Below, in pieces: positions 1 to 11,099 of a stretch of 64,000 nucleotides of DNA. A program made the position numbers and the translations under genes. How positions within the stretch are numbered: the stretch's first letter is position 1; each line of letters opens with the position of its first letter. The notes beneath the pieces were generated by a model. The model saw only the letters and a list, made by a program, of their open reading frames with translations, ran no database searches and was not told where the DNA came from. This stretch comes from Ophiodon elongatus. Lineage: Eukaryota > Chordata > Actinopteri > Perciformes > Hexagrammidae. Location: positions 8,440,501-8,504,500 of the forward strand of contig JACSYO010000415.1 of assembly GCA_016806645.1 (NCBI GenBank), in the 5' to 3' direction.

Positions 1-87
1 ACATCTTTGTTTCAAAATGACTAAAATCAGTCAGCTAAGAGCTTTAAATCAGTGCAAAGCGACCGTCAGCAACTTACCCGTTAAGCA

Positions 88-209
88 CTCAACTCAAACT
101 CCGAAATGCGGGCGATAAGGCTCAGGACCTTCGGGTTCACCACATTGCTCTTCTTCTTTTCCTGACGCTCGACTTTGGAGCCTCTGTCGGGATTGATCTT
201 GAAGATGCA
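88..209 (-). CDS. Terminal coding exon of an unrecognised gene
   Basis: On the minus strand an acceptor (CTAAG at 214-210, with a pyrimidine-rich stretch and a CCTAAC branch-like site upstream) opens a frame that starts CIFKINPDRGSK, continues through VERQEKKSNVVNPKVLSLIA and ends RISEFELSA before a TAA stop. Third codon positions are mostly G or C and the composition is protein-like, so this is probably a genuine last exon. The frame needs one base from the acceptor side to complete a codon begun upstream. The exon ending at 512 leaves phase 0, so a direct join to the SAMD3-like gene does not fit; either an exon is missing between them or this is a separate gene. I do not recognise the family. 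Confidence 0.45.
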
Positions 210-511
210 CCTTAGTTCAACGAAACACAAACAAACACTGTTAGGATATCAACAAAACAACAATCTTATGAATCTCAAATTAAAGACAGACGAGGGATGG
301 GCAGGTATACCGGTTGCCACCCTGTTGTCGTACCGCAACAATACCCACATGGAGTTTGTGGATGTGTGTGATAATTGTTGTCAGCAAAGGGCTCACTTCC
401 CTCCTGTGCCACTTGTTTGTAGCCTTGCTGGGCTGTTTCTACAACTTTGACAAAAAAAAAAAAAAAAAAATCAAATATTGTATTCCAGTAAAGTCATGCA
501 CTTGCATCCAC

Positions 512-2052
512 CTGGTTTGGAGGAATCAGGGAGGCGCTACGGGAGAGGGCCGAGATAGAGGTGGTGGATTCTTCTGGTTTTTGAAAATCTAGTTGACTAG
601 ATTTTTTACTTGACTGAAAATAGTCACGAACTCTGGCCAATTTCGTGACCATGGCCTCCTCGAATCGCTCGTCGATGTCGACGCCAGTTAGAAGTCTGAA
701 GTGCGCCTTAATGCCGGCGAGTGAGAAAAGGTAGGGCCACTCTTCCTTAAGGGCACCCATGTCCTTCCCAGCCCTTATGTCGTTTCTCTGAGATACGAAA
801 GTGTCCGACATTAGCTGCTCTACTCCTTTTGCATTCCCCTCTTTTTCCAGGAATATTCTCTGTATGCCTCTTTTCTTCTTCATCTGTGCTTCCACATTCA
901 CAGGCCCAGATTCCCACTGAATGCAGCCATAGGAGGTCCTCCGCCGCTTCTTATTTTTTGCAACACTGCCGCCGTCCCCTGGATGGCTTTTCTGCCGAGC
1001 CAGCGTCTTCTTTCGGTTGCAGTTATCAACTCTGCACTGAAGTTGTTTTGTTAAAAAATCGTATCCACTCCCAACGACTTCATCCTCCATTATGTCTTTG
1101 AAAGACTTTGGATACGCTCGCACCACCTTCCGTGCAACTTCCTCAAGGTGCTTCTTTGCCGGGTTTTGGCAAACGGCAAGGATTTCCCCTGCAATGATGC
1201 GGATAATTTCCCTCCTTTCCTTCCTGATTGTCTAATTTCTTCCTCAAAGTAGTTGGCAGCGTGTTCCACGAGACTTGAAAATGGTAGTGCCAGTCATTGC
1301 CCAGGTGTCTCAAGGAACTAGAGCACTCGCCGTCGGATGGAGAGGAGACGAGGCTTCCGGGTGAGCTTCGAGAAGGAGAGGGTCTGCTTCGTCTCGTGGT
1401 GACCCGCCGCGTTTCCACAAGAGTCTGGGGTGAGCTCGGGAAATCCTCCTCCGTGTTGGAGTGGCCTGCATCGCTCTGAGCTGAGAGGACACCTAAAAAG
1501 CACCGAGACACATTTGCTTTAAAAGGAACAACGCCCTCCTTTAGCAGGGATACAGTTTTGCATGTGCACATAAACTACTTTCTAGAATTTATTTTGATGA
1601 AATGCATAGATATCACTTCTATTCAAACTACAAAGCCTTTGTTTCAATATTTGCAAACGATGCAATCAAACACACATTCAAAAGTTCAAATCTTAGGCCT
1701 TTTTGAAGCTGGTGACTCGCGGACACATTCTGCCCATCGTCACAAAGCTCTGCCAATTAATTTCGGAAGAGAGATGTGTTTTCATTTCAATGATGTAATA
1801 GCCCAACAATGCCACTGATGGCAATATACTCATATTATGTTTTGGGGCTTTGACTTGCTTTTTGACATGTGCAGGAAGCTTCCCTGTTGGAATGGGTATG
1901 CGTACACCTGCGAGGTCATCTATCTGCATAGGCTTCATACTTTCAACCGTTTCCACCCCAACGTCTTGGAGGGCATCCACAATCGGTTGCAGTGTAGCTG
2001 GTGTGGTTCTTGATAGCGCTTCTTTGATCAGAGTAGCGATGTCATCCTCCAT
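512..2052 (-). pseudogene. SAMD3-like gene with an internal frameshift
   Basis: Two exons can be traced. Exon 1 (about 1831-2052) starts MEDDIATLIKEALS and has a SAM-like N-terminus (PIVDALQDVGVETVESMKPM). Its donor is ATGA|GTATAT in phase 1, and the acceptor TTTTTAG near 1494 restores the frame as a serine codon. Exon 2 (512 to about 1493) has a serine/arginine-rich linker, then FQVSWNTLPTTLRKKLDNQ. It continues in another frame as RKERREIIRIIAGEILAV and VRAYPKSFKDIMEDEVVGSG, with SYGCIQWESGP and EEWPYLFSLAGIKAHFRLLTG further on. This order is typical of a large family of fish SAMD3-like proteins of unknown function, as I recall it. The frame changes by one base within a purine-rich run (about 1213-1230) with no splice sites near it. 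It ends at CAG|GTGGAT (512/511), short of the usual family length. It may be a pseudogene, or the indel may be a sequencing error. Confidence 0.5.
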
Positions 2053-2497
2053 GGCTAAAGAAAAAAAAAAGGGTGAAAGAAATGATAAATGGTGGAAGGG
2101 AAGTTATGATCACTGCAAAAAGTGATGTATGCAGCCAGTGGATACAACTACGTAAAGCATAACCCTTGGAGCCCGTACTCATGGCATGTAAGATGTAAGA
2201 GGCTCTCTAACCTATGTAACCATTTTTAGAAACAAGGAGAGCCTTGATGGCCACAGGCCATGTAACCACAACATGCCAAGTTGCATGCCATTGAGAGCTC
2301 AGCCCCCCCCCACCCCCGAGGTTATTCTTTGATAAAAATGAGTGGTCACGTGTGCCAACCACGTGATTAAAACCTGTAGCTGCGTGGGAGGGAGGTTGAA
2401 CCACCTGTTATTTCCCAACCTTTTGCACCCATTCATTTCATAACCAACTGATGCTCCGGATAAAGACCAGAAGACTGATCAGACCACAATCAACACA

Positions 2498-2503
2498 TTT
2501 ATT
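2498..2503 (-). terminator. Polyadenylation signal AATAAA
   Basis: AATAAA on the minus strand, about 85 bases past the stop codon of the coiled-coil gene at 2589. It is the first such hexamer downstream and probably ends that transcript. Confidence 0.45.
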
Positions 2504-2588
2504 TTCTTCTTTTTTTCTATCTATCTTTCTACCATCTGTGTTTTGAGGATTTTGCTTAAAGGCACACCAGAGAGGCTGAAGTTACCCA

Positions 2589-3659
2589 TCACTGTTCTTT
2601 AGATGACGGCATTGTACCTTCTTTTGCAGGTTTTTCCCTGTGCTGATATTCAGCTCCATGTTGACCCTCCTGCTGATCCAGAAAACTCCCCTCACACTCC
2701 TCCCATTTAATGGCCGTCTCCAAGTCAGACGATTCCTCTTTAACCAGGGAGGGGATGCTTCCAAAGGACTGGTCTCCAGCGGCTCCTCCGCCCTCCCATG
2801 AAGGTTTCTCAGTCTGGTTATGTTGGTGGGGAAATGCCTCCACTGTGTCATGGCACTTTGGGGAAATTTGCATGGGTGCTGCTGCACCTACACCTGATGG
2901 AGAGATAAATGAATAGAAAAATGAGTGGGTGGACTTCCGGAGCCACATGAAGCTCTTCGGGGGAGTTGTTGTGTCTCCGGCAGCGGCGGAAGAAGTACTC
3001 AGATCTTTTACTTCAGTGAACATAGCAATATCACGAGGTAGACTTACGCATCAAGTTTCTTAGACTAGAATACAAAAGTACAGACAAAAGTAAAAGCACT
3101 CATTAAACAGAATCACATATTTCAGAATTCTATTATACTATAGTATTGGATTATAACTAAATATGCATTAATGCACATCAATGGAGCACATTTTAATTAC
3201 TTTTATACAGTGGAGTAGAAGTATGTGTAAGTGGCATTAAAAAGAAAATGCTCAAGTAAAGTGCAAGTGCGTCAAAAATTGCACATTCCTCGAGTAAATG
3301 TACTGTACTGTTATCTCTGCACATACTGACTCACCGTGGTGTGTTCCCCTCGCGTCAGCATCAGACGCGACCGGTGCGGGGACTTCATCCTCAGGCTGCC
3401 TCCAGCCCAACTCCAGACTCAACATCCTCACCTCACTGTCCCTCCTCTCCAGTTCATCCTCCAGCCTCCCGATCTCTCGGTCCCGGTCGGCCACCAGGCT
3501 CTGGCACTCGCGCACCCTGCGGCTGCAGGCGCTGCAGACCACGTTCATGGCGGTGCTTATCGCCGCCCTGATGGCGTTTTCCACGGCCAGAGCCTCGTCG
3601 TCGTTGTGCAAACTCGGGGCCAACTCGGACAGGTGGCGACCCCTGTAACGTGTACTCAT
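2589..3659 (-). CDS. Two-exon coiled-coil protein resembling the N-terminus of fish zinc-finger proteins
   Basis: Exon 1 (3335-3659) starts MSTRYRGRHLSELAPSL and carries a helical, charged stretch (SLVADRDREIGRLEDELERR) likely to form a coiled coil, preceded by a CSACSRR cysteine motif. It ends in phase 1 at a good donor, CCACG|GTGAGT. Exon 2 (2589-2893) follows acceptor CCATCAG and continues in frame as GVGAAAPMQIS, an acidic segment (SLVKEESSDLETAIKWEECE) and a stop. The total is 209 residues. This layout of coiled coil plus VKEE/WEE acidic motif is common in the first exons of fish C2H2 zinc-finger genes, but no finger follows here. A function as a dimerising or decoy partner of such factors is only inference. 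An upstream in-frame ATG at 3726-3728 exists; the start at 3659 was chosen because the conserved-looking part begins there. The intron is mostly a MITE copy. Confidence 0.6.
2981..3312. repeat. MITE copy A inside an intron
   Basis: Begins CGGCGGAAGAAGTACTCAG and contains the TTTACTTnAGTnAA and AAAAGTAAAAGCACTCATT blocks seen in the other copies at 4.9, 9.8, 31.5 and 61.2 kb. It ends near CGAGTAAATGTACTGT. Elements of this look are abundant in percomorph genomes and are non-autonomous; I recall no exact name. Confidence 0.6.
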
Positions 3660-3734
3660 GGTCGCGCGCTCATGGAGCCCTGACTGGGAATATGACAACA
3701 CTGCTCTCACCGAAACAGTGACGCACAATTATTG

Positions 3735-4920
3735 TGGAGAAATTATCCGCAGTCACCGTTTTGGTTCGAGATGTTTTTAGACGTCAGTATTATTATTATG
3801 TTTTACTCCCAGTTCAGGCCAAATAAAACACACAAGAGGTTAAAACTTCTCTCAAGTTATCGTGGGTTGTGTATTTTGCGCCGTCTCTTTTTTTTTTTTT
3901 TTTTTTTTAGGTTTATTGGTGCATTACCGCCACCAACTTGTACGGAGTGTGGATCAGTATGTCTAGTACTTACATTGTTTAATACTAATTTAAAAAAGGG
4001 CTAATTTTATCAATATTATTGGGTTGTCTAAGATACTGCAATAGTATTTGATAACACTTACTTATTGAGTTATTTTGCGGATTGTCTATTACATCAAAAT
4101 GTACTTTTATCCTGCTGAGGTTTCAAATCAGCTGCCTTCTTTGTTGCTCATATTTCTGATATAGGATAACGTGTGCTACTGTTTCCTCTTGCCCAGTAGT
4201 CGCATTTGCCTTTAATGTGTTTTTCTACTTTTAGTTGTGTACACTTTAGCCAAGTGTGTCCAAATATAAGTCTTGATATGACTGTTTTCTCTCTGCTGTT
4301 CCTTTCTGCACATCTCATTGATCTCACTTTCCGACATTCTCTGGTAAAACCACCTTCCTTTTCTTTCTTTCTTCCTTCCATTGCATCTGCCACCTTTCCT
4401 TCCGACCATGCTTCCACCCCTGTTTAAGGTCTAACGGGGTCTTCTTTCTCTGCTGTGTTTGTAGGAGGTTAGCAGTCTAAAATAAATCCGCGCTACCGCC
4501 AACTACTGGATTGGTGCAGAACTGCATGTTTTGATGCATTTCATTTTTCGAGGAGGCGAATTGGACAATAAACGATACGCAACAGGGCCACCATATCGAA
4601 TATAAAATAATAAATTCACATTAGAGAAAAGCACAATGAATAAAGAAACAATATCAAATAATGCAATTGATTTAAATGGGAAATTACCTCAACTGTTGTT
4701 GTTTTTCTAAGAAACAGAGGGGATAATAAGCAGAGCCATCACATCAGGCAAAATATAATACTAACATTATAATATTAACAATACTACTACTACTACTAAT
4801 AATAACAATAATAATAATAACAATAATAATAATAATAATAATACACTAAATAAAATAAACACTACAATAGATAAAATAAAATAAAAACAATTAATAAAAA
4901 AACGACCTCAAATACCTTTT
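3735..4920. other. Intergenic, AT-rich, no gene seen
   Basis: This block lies between the coiled-coil gene and MITE copy B. It has a poly-T run at 3888-3909 and an AAT-rich simple repeat at about 4782-4845. Short ORFs here have no recognisable motif and poor codon character. Confidence 0.6.
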
Positions 4921-4925
4921 ATTAG

Positions 4926-5536
4926 CAGTGATGCAAGAAGTAATCAGGTTCTTTACTTAAGTAAAAGTAGCAATATCACAATGTAATAATACTCCATTAC
5001 AGGTAAATCACCTGCATTTGCTACTCAATTAAAAGTACAACATAATTATTAGCAAAATGTGCAAGTTAAAGTACTCATTCTTAAAAATGAGTACTTTGAG
5101 TGCACATCCCATGTGACTGACATACTATCATATATGACATTATTAGATTTGTTAATACCGATGAATCAATGCAGTGAAAGCATTTTACTGTTACTAGTTT
5201 CAACTTCTTTATACACCGTTAGGTAGTCTAGTGTTTCCCAAATTGGGGGTAAGGCCACATCCAGAGGCTCACAAGATACATCTTGTTTATATGAAATCAT
5301 GTTAGAAGAAAGGAAATTCTTGTTAAACTCATACACACCTGAAAGGAACCCTAACAGACATATATTTTTTAATGCAACTACATGCAACTAAGTAACTACT
5401 TGTGCAAAATAAATGTAGTGGAGTAAAATGTAACCTCGAATATTTTCCTTTTGAATTGTAGTGGGTTAGAAGTATAAAGTATATAAATATACCTTAAAGT
5501 TGTACTTAACTACAGTTGACTTATCTTCCACTACTT
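4926..5536. repeat. MITE copy B
   Basis: Left end CAGTGATGCAAGAAGTAATC, then TTTACTTAAGTAAAAGTAGC. The right end, CTTATCTTCCACTACTT, is an imperfect inverted copy of the left. The inner part has TGTTTCCCAAATTGGGGG and a CACAAGATA block shared with the copy at 9.8 kb. Confidence 0.6.
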
Positions 5537-5679
5537 AAAAAAATACACGAGTTGATTCGGTACATCTAGCTAAGAGTAACGCAGACAGCAGCCTTCAAAA
5601 TGACCATACAGTTGAATCAAGAACTTTCTAAAACAGTTTTGACAAAACACTGAACATAATAATATTCCTGAAGCCAAGA

Positions 5680-6362
5680 TTTATTGCAGGACTGTTGTTG
5701 CATAAGTTTCAGCTCGGCATATATACTCGCAACTGAGTCCATTTTCGGTTTGATTATTTAAAAACAGCCCAGTCTGACACACTGAGCCTTAGTTATTATT
5801 CATACACATTATGAAAGATTTATTATTTTCAGTGCAGTTTAATCATTTTGAGATTGTTCTTATTGATCCCCTGGGGGGAAATACTGTATATAGTAAGCAT
5901 TCAACTTATTATTTTTATGAGCAACCGTACTCACCGAGGCAATATGTATGTAGTTTATCATCATTGAAGGTAAAGGCAAAGTACATACATTCCATAGAAA
6001 ATATTCAGCAATGCATAAAAAATGTTTTTTATAGAAAGGTGATGGGAAAAGCACATACATCCACATGTCATCGCATTGTAATTCAAGTGTAACATAGGCA
6101 AGTTAGCCAATGCTGAAGCCGTATTTATGTTTTCTTCATAGAAAGAGACATACTCAGGTACATTGGAATGGTTAATTGCAGGGAAATCAAGCCATAAAAA
6201 CACACAAAACCTGCATCAGCTAAATAAAAAGTGCTATTTGGAACACATAACATACAGTACGTGAGAATGCAGGCCTGCTTAGGAACATTCCATGCAATAC
6301 AATATACAATCATTGTGATTAGTGAATATAAATTCTTCCAAACCAACTGACAGGATCATTTC
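5680..6362 (-). other. 3' UTR of the IL-2Rβ-like gene
   Basis: AT-rich sequence following the stop codon. Minus-strand AATAAA hexamers are at 5819-5824 and 5680-5685; either could end the transcript. Short ORFs here are incidental. Confidence 0.45.
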
Positions 6363-9300
6363 TTATTCCTCTTGCAGGGAATCAGATGGAACATTTAGGC
6401 TGCTTCCTTTGGATACCAAAACAGGAGCAAATCCTCCTGCTGTTTTGTTGAGAATGCAGTAATCATTACAGAAAAATGGTGGTGGACTGACGTCAACGGG
6501 CCCGTTTGGTAAACTGCACTCTGGGCTTTCGGTCGGATCCTCAAAGCTGCAGCCAGAGTCTGAACCGTTGATATTGAAGAAATCTTCAGGCAGAGTGGAG
6601 ACGACTTCTACCTCTTCAATGACAACACCCCAGACAGAGCAAGGGAGCTGAGTGTAAGAAGTTCCCCCTGGACAGACCATAGGTAAAGGCGGGGAGGCCT
6701 CATGTAACCCGGGTAAACCTACATAGGAGGTTTGACACTGAGTTAAGGCCAGTTGTACTGCAGGGTTGTGGAAGACCTGGTTCTCCTCTGGGTCCTTTGT
6801 AACGGGTTTCGGCACAACAATCACAGCATCCGTTGTCAAGATCTCCTCAGTTGTGTATGTTAGCACCATTTTGCCTTTAGGTGAAAGCCATTCCTGCAAA
6901 TTCAGAAGCATTGAAACACATTACATTCACTGTAGCACATGTTACACACAACATACAAACCTGATATATGTTAAAACTAATTACTACTATGTGTTATCCA
7001 CCTTTGATAAATTGGATAATTTCAGCTGACATTTTTAGCTATATACGTCGGCTGGTCAACCGCTTTTGTCCCGACTAAAATCTAAGCTACTATCGGATGG
7101 ATTGCCGTAATATTTGGTACCCATATTCATTGTGCACAGAGGGCGTGCTTACCTACCTGCTTACAGTAGCATCTGCATGTTAGCATTGTCATTGTGAGCA
7201 TGGTAGGCTACTGTAGCATACTGAAGTCAACATTTAGCTCAAAGCACCGCTGTGTCTAGTAGAGCGTCAGAGAAACTAACGGGGCTATAGACCCTTTTAC
7301 CATGTTGATAATTACACAACCAACTCTTTTGATAAACTCCTTTGGTATATTTTTCATACATGTTCTTGGATAATATAATAAGCAGAATTGCAGAATTTAT
7401 TATCTACACCAGGAGAATCATGAGATCGCTTGCGTGTCCGTGAGCGAGTGTGCAACTCTGCGTCTGTCCACGGCTAATCTCACATTCTGCCGCCGCAAAC
7501 TGCATATGTGGCTAAATGGCTGCATGCTCAAGGACCTCCATTGGTTGTGGTGACTCACACTTTCTCAAAACATCTTTTATTGCCTGTTTTTTATCGCCAT
7601 TGACTTCCTGCTTACTCCTCACTCACTCTTAACCGGCCTCTGGCTGGTAGAGGCTGCTAGTAAAGCTAAAGCTGAGAGCATCGACGACCCAGAGCTGCTA
7701 CTTTGCGCCCAGAGACACAGTAAAGGGAAATCCGTTTGCTCACTTTTAGTGTTTAGGATGGTGTGTTTGGCTAACTGCTAACAGCGAAAGGAAATGAAGC
7801 TTCAGTAAGGAAGACTCTCTCTAAACTCCTTTTCATTCATAATCTCTCAGTCTCTATTTCTCCCTGATTACTCTATTAGCTGATTGTGGGCGTTCACTTT
7901 AAATTAAACAACATGTTCTTTCAAATCCTTTCTAGTTACTTATGTGTTGTGCTTTCTTTTGCCCTTTACATACAATACATTTAAAAAAAAAAGAGACAGA
8001 GAGAGCACAAGAGAACATCGCCACCTCACCTGGAGATTGCCTCCATGTTGTTGAAATAGAGGTTGGAAGAAAGGAGCTGGCGTTGGTGTGTGGGACCGAT
8101 TTTTTATCTTCATTCTGTAGTACAAATCAAATTACATTTAAATCCTCATACTTTTGCTTATCCAGAGCAGACATTTCAAAGTGCAGATGAATTACCTTAC
8201 AGCGGGTCTGTAGAGTACAAATAGCATGACTCCAACAGCCACACACACCGGGCCCAGAGATTTTATCAAAATGGCGAACGTGTTATCTTCATCTTCTGAG
8301 AATGTGAAATAAGACAGAATTTGTGAGTCATACAACAGAGATGACAGTAATTATATCAGGTGTCTGATAAATTATTAGTAATATCCTACAAAGGTGGTGT
8401 TAGATAAAAAAAAGGCATGAAGGGCGGTTTGTTTGAGGTCTTTGAGTCACTGACTCAAGTCATTCATACAATATAAGAGACTTGTTCTTGATAAGACTGA
8501 GACACAAGGGTACAACAAGAACTCACACTGCAAAAAAACAGACTTTACATATGTATATCAGAACATTTACATGCTGTCAGTGTGCATAATTATCAGTCAG
8601 TGCCATTACGCCTCGTACTTAAGAAGAAAAAGTGGCATTTACCTGGTCCTGCTTTATTTTTCCAGCATGTCGATGGACTCCATTCACTCCAAGTTCCTTT
8701 ACAATCATTTATACTCTTCGGTATAGATCTCACTTGAATGCAACATGTATCACATGGTTTAAGTTGTGACCTTTGAATCGATATAGAGTTCTTGGGTGAC
8801 GTGAGAGGAAAAGTCTGAGGAAAAGTTGAAACAATCAAACAAACGATTATTGTTAGCTCTTATTATGGCAAAACATGTTGAGGCAAAGTATGGTTATGTA
8901 TTAATGAGAGTGGATCTTACTTTGGTCTCAGTGCTTTGAGATGTTTGAAGTAAGAGTTCGTAGTCAAGTTCACCTTTGAAGAAGTACATATGGCTTTCAT
9001 ACCCACTTTTCCAAGTGATGTTGAAAGTCTCTGGTGTTTCTTGGATCTCAGGTTGATGCGGTGGTGTCAGGTGAACTGATCACAAACATTTATCAAAGCA
9101 TATCAACATATATGAAAATATTTCCAATACAGGCACATTTTGCAAAAGCATAAGCTAATGTTTGTTGTTCAGTATCTTTTCTGAATAATAAATGCACTCA
9201 GAAAAGTGATTCATCAGTTATTGGTCACAATGAATGCATGCTTACTGTACTGTGATGGTACGAACTGGTCTGTTACATTTTGGCAGACAGATTTATGACA

Positions 9301-10705
9301 AAGTTTTATGTCATATTCATGAAAGATGCTCAAAAATGTGTCCTCCGTGACTTTACAGACACAGCTGTAACTGTGATTCATCACCACAAGTGGACAGGAA
9401 AAGTTAGGATCCCTAGATTAAAAACACATTAACAGAAAATTACCATTTGTTTTTTGTGGCACAGACACAAACATTAATTTCTGTGAGAAGAATTGAACAT
9501 TTTAATGTATTCATATAATGCAAGAAATTAAATTACCCCTGTAAACTAATGAATTTCAGTCTGTAGGTGGTGTTGAACTGTCCTACGGGATTACCAGTGA
9601 TGTTCAAGAAACAAGTAACCGTGTCCCAAAAGGCACTCACACACGAATATCCATCAACTACAGTATGGAAGTGGAAGGAAAGGATTATTGTCATGTACAT
9701 TTTGACACAATTTATAATATTTACAAAACAACAACGACCAAACAACATATTTAAATTGATAGAAAGACAGAATGATCCAGGGGTGGAAGAAGTATTCAGA
9801 TCCTCAACTTAAGCAAAAATAAGTTATATTATTAGATATTACATAATTAGATATTTACAGATATCTAAGTATCATTTTACTGCTGTAGCTGGTTGAGGTG
9901 GAGCTAGTTTTAACTACTTTATATACAGTCAGGTAGTTTAATCCTGTGATTCCCAAGCTAGGGATCTGGCACCCTTTGCAAAGTCACAAGATAACGATTA
10001 AAGCGATGGGACAAAACAAAAAGCATAGTTGTACTACACAAAAAAACTTCTATAAAAGACTGGATGATTTTACTTCTTTGGGCCCTGAACAGTTATTAGT
10101 TAAAGTAAACTATCTGAGAGGTTTTGAGGGTAAATATCTCTCTGATGGTATGCTAACAACTCACAGAGATCTGAAATTTGACATCAACACACTGCTTTTC
10201 AAAGCTGTCATAAGCCAAAAAGACAGACAATGTGTAGTATTTTATAAACATATTGGCTTTTTTTTTAAGTAAAATCTGTAAAGTAACCAGCAACTTCAGC
10301 TGTCAGATCAATGTCAAAATTGTACCTAAATTCAGTACTTGAGTGAATGTACTTTGTTACTTCCCACCACTGGTGTAATACAAATTGTACTCAAGCATTA
10401 ATCACAGGCAGATAAGATAACATGAATTTCTTCTTGACATTTCCATAGTTTGACATTTCCCTTGAACCTCTTACTGTGGTTGAAGTTATGTGGGCACAAT
10501 TAATCACACAGTGGAAATAGTTTGACCACATGAATACTGACAACAAGATATGATTGGCCTGAAACTGCACTATTAAAGCATTTCCCACAGAAGAAGTTCA
10601 GAGCAAAACGTCTATGTGTCCAGACAAGTGAGCTGTACCTCTGATGCAGCTGGTCACTGCTAGGATGCTGGAGCAACACACGAACAGGAGCTGCAGACAC
10701 TTCAT
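6363..10705 (-). CDS. il2rb: Class I cytokine receptor, probably IL-2 receptor subunit beta
   Basis: Eight coding exons join without breaking frame: 10639-10705, 9537-9657, 9246-9412, 8921-9075, 8643-8814, 8196-8295, 8030-8114, 6363-6893. They give 465 residues. Residues 1-22 are a signal peptide (MKCLQLLFVCCSSILAV). D1 has cysteine pairs (CVSAFWDTVTC, CPLVVMNHSYSCVC). D2 has FNITWKSGYESHMYFFKGEL and WSEWS at 212-216. The membrane span is about 234-256 and includes Lys239. Box1 (PTPAPFFQPL, about 271-280) is followed by HGGNLQEWLSP. The tail has an NDYCIL motif near Tyr434, like the STAT5-docking DAYCTF of human IL-2Rβ as I recall it. IL-2Rβ pairs with γc and signals through JAK1/JAK3. IL-9R shares FFQPL, and IL-4R has a similar WSEWSPST, so identity is probable rather than proven. 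It lies tandem to il21r in the same orientation. Confidence 0.75.
7030..7310 (-). repeat. Interspersed repeat fragment (GCTTTGAGCTAAATG family) within an intron
   Basis: Read on the minus strand, it contains GCTTTGAGCTAAATG, CTCACAATGACAATGCTAAC and AAGCAGGTA. The same order occurs on the plus strand at 55.05-55.13 kb (and the family continues to 55.55 kb). It sits between the Box1 exon and the last exon of the IL-2Rβ-like gene. Confidence 0.6.
9779..10376. repeat. MITE copy C within intron 1 of the coding region
   Basis: Left end CAGGGGTGGAAGAAGTATTC and right end ACTTCCCACCACTG are imperfect inverted repeats. The interior has GTGATTCCCAAGCTAGGGAT and TCACAAGATAA, shared with copy B. The embedded 108-codon ORF has no coding character. 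Confidence 0.65.
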
Positions 10706-10966
10706 GGCTCCATGGATACGAGTATCACACTGTGGATACGAATAAAACATTTGTATTATATCTGCTGCTTCTGTAATGCTGGACATTTATCATTCCAGGC
10801 TAGGCCAACAATAATTTATCTTTCTCTAATATACACTTATGATATGCATATAACACAATCAGAAATATAATAATCTTCCTCAAGTTTACATTATTTGATA
10901 AAATAAAATAAAATCATTAGTTGCCATGTGTGGTATTATGTGTAGTGAATGGGAAAGAGCAATTAC

Positions 10967-11040
10967 CTTGGGGGCTCTCCTGCTGCTGTTGATGTCTCAG
11001 ACAGTGAATGAGAAATGGAACTGAGGTTTAACTTATCACT
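10967..11040 (-). promoter_or_regulatory. Probable non-coding first exon of the IL-2Rβ-like gene
   Basis: A donor CCCAAG|GTAATT at 10967/10966 lies upstream of the acceptor ATCCACAG at 10730-10731. That acceptor opens the exon holding the start ATG (10705). The 5' boundary is not visible; transcription probably starts near 11.0-11.1 kb. Confidence 0.45.
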
Positions 11041-11099
11041 GGTTACATCACAGGAAGTCAGACTGTATTCGTCACAGTTTTTTTTTCTTTTACCTTTTT

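Noticed and set aside
3298..3683. Plus-strand ORFs of 76-116 codons
   Set aside because: Shadows of exon 1 of the minus-strand coiled-coil gene, whose frame splices correctly.
9946..10272. 108-codon plus-strand ORF
   Set aside because: Lies inside MITE copy C; no homology or context.
6363..10705. Calling the first receptor IL-4Rα because of WSEWSPST and il21r linkage
   Set aside because: The Box1 region (PFFQPL...HGGNLQEWLS) and short tail fit IL-2Rβ/IL-9R/IL-21R and lack the IL-4Rα juxtamembrane pattern; IL-4Rα is kept as a less likely alternative.
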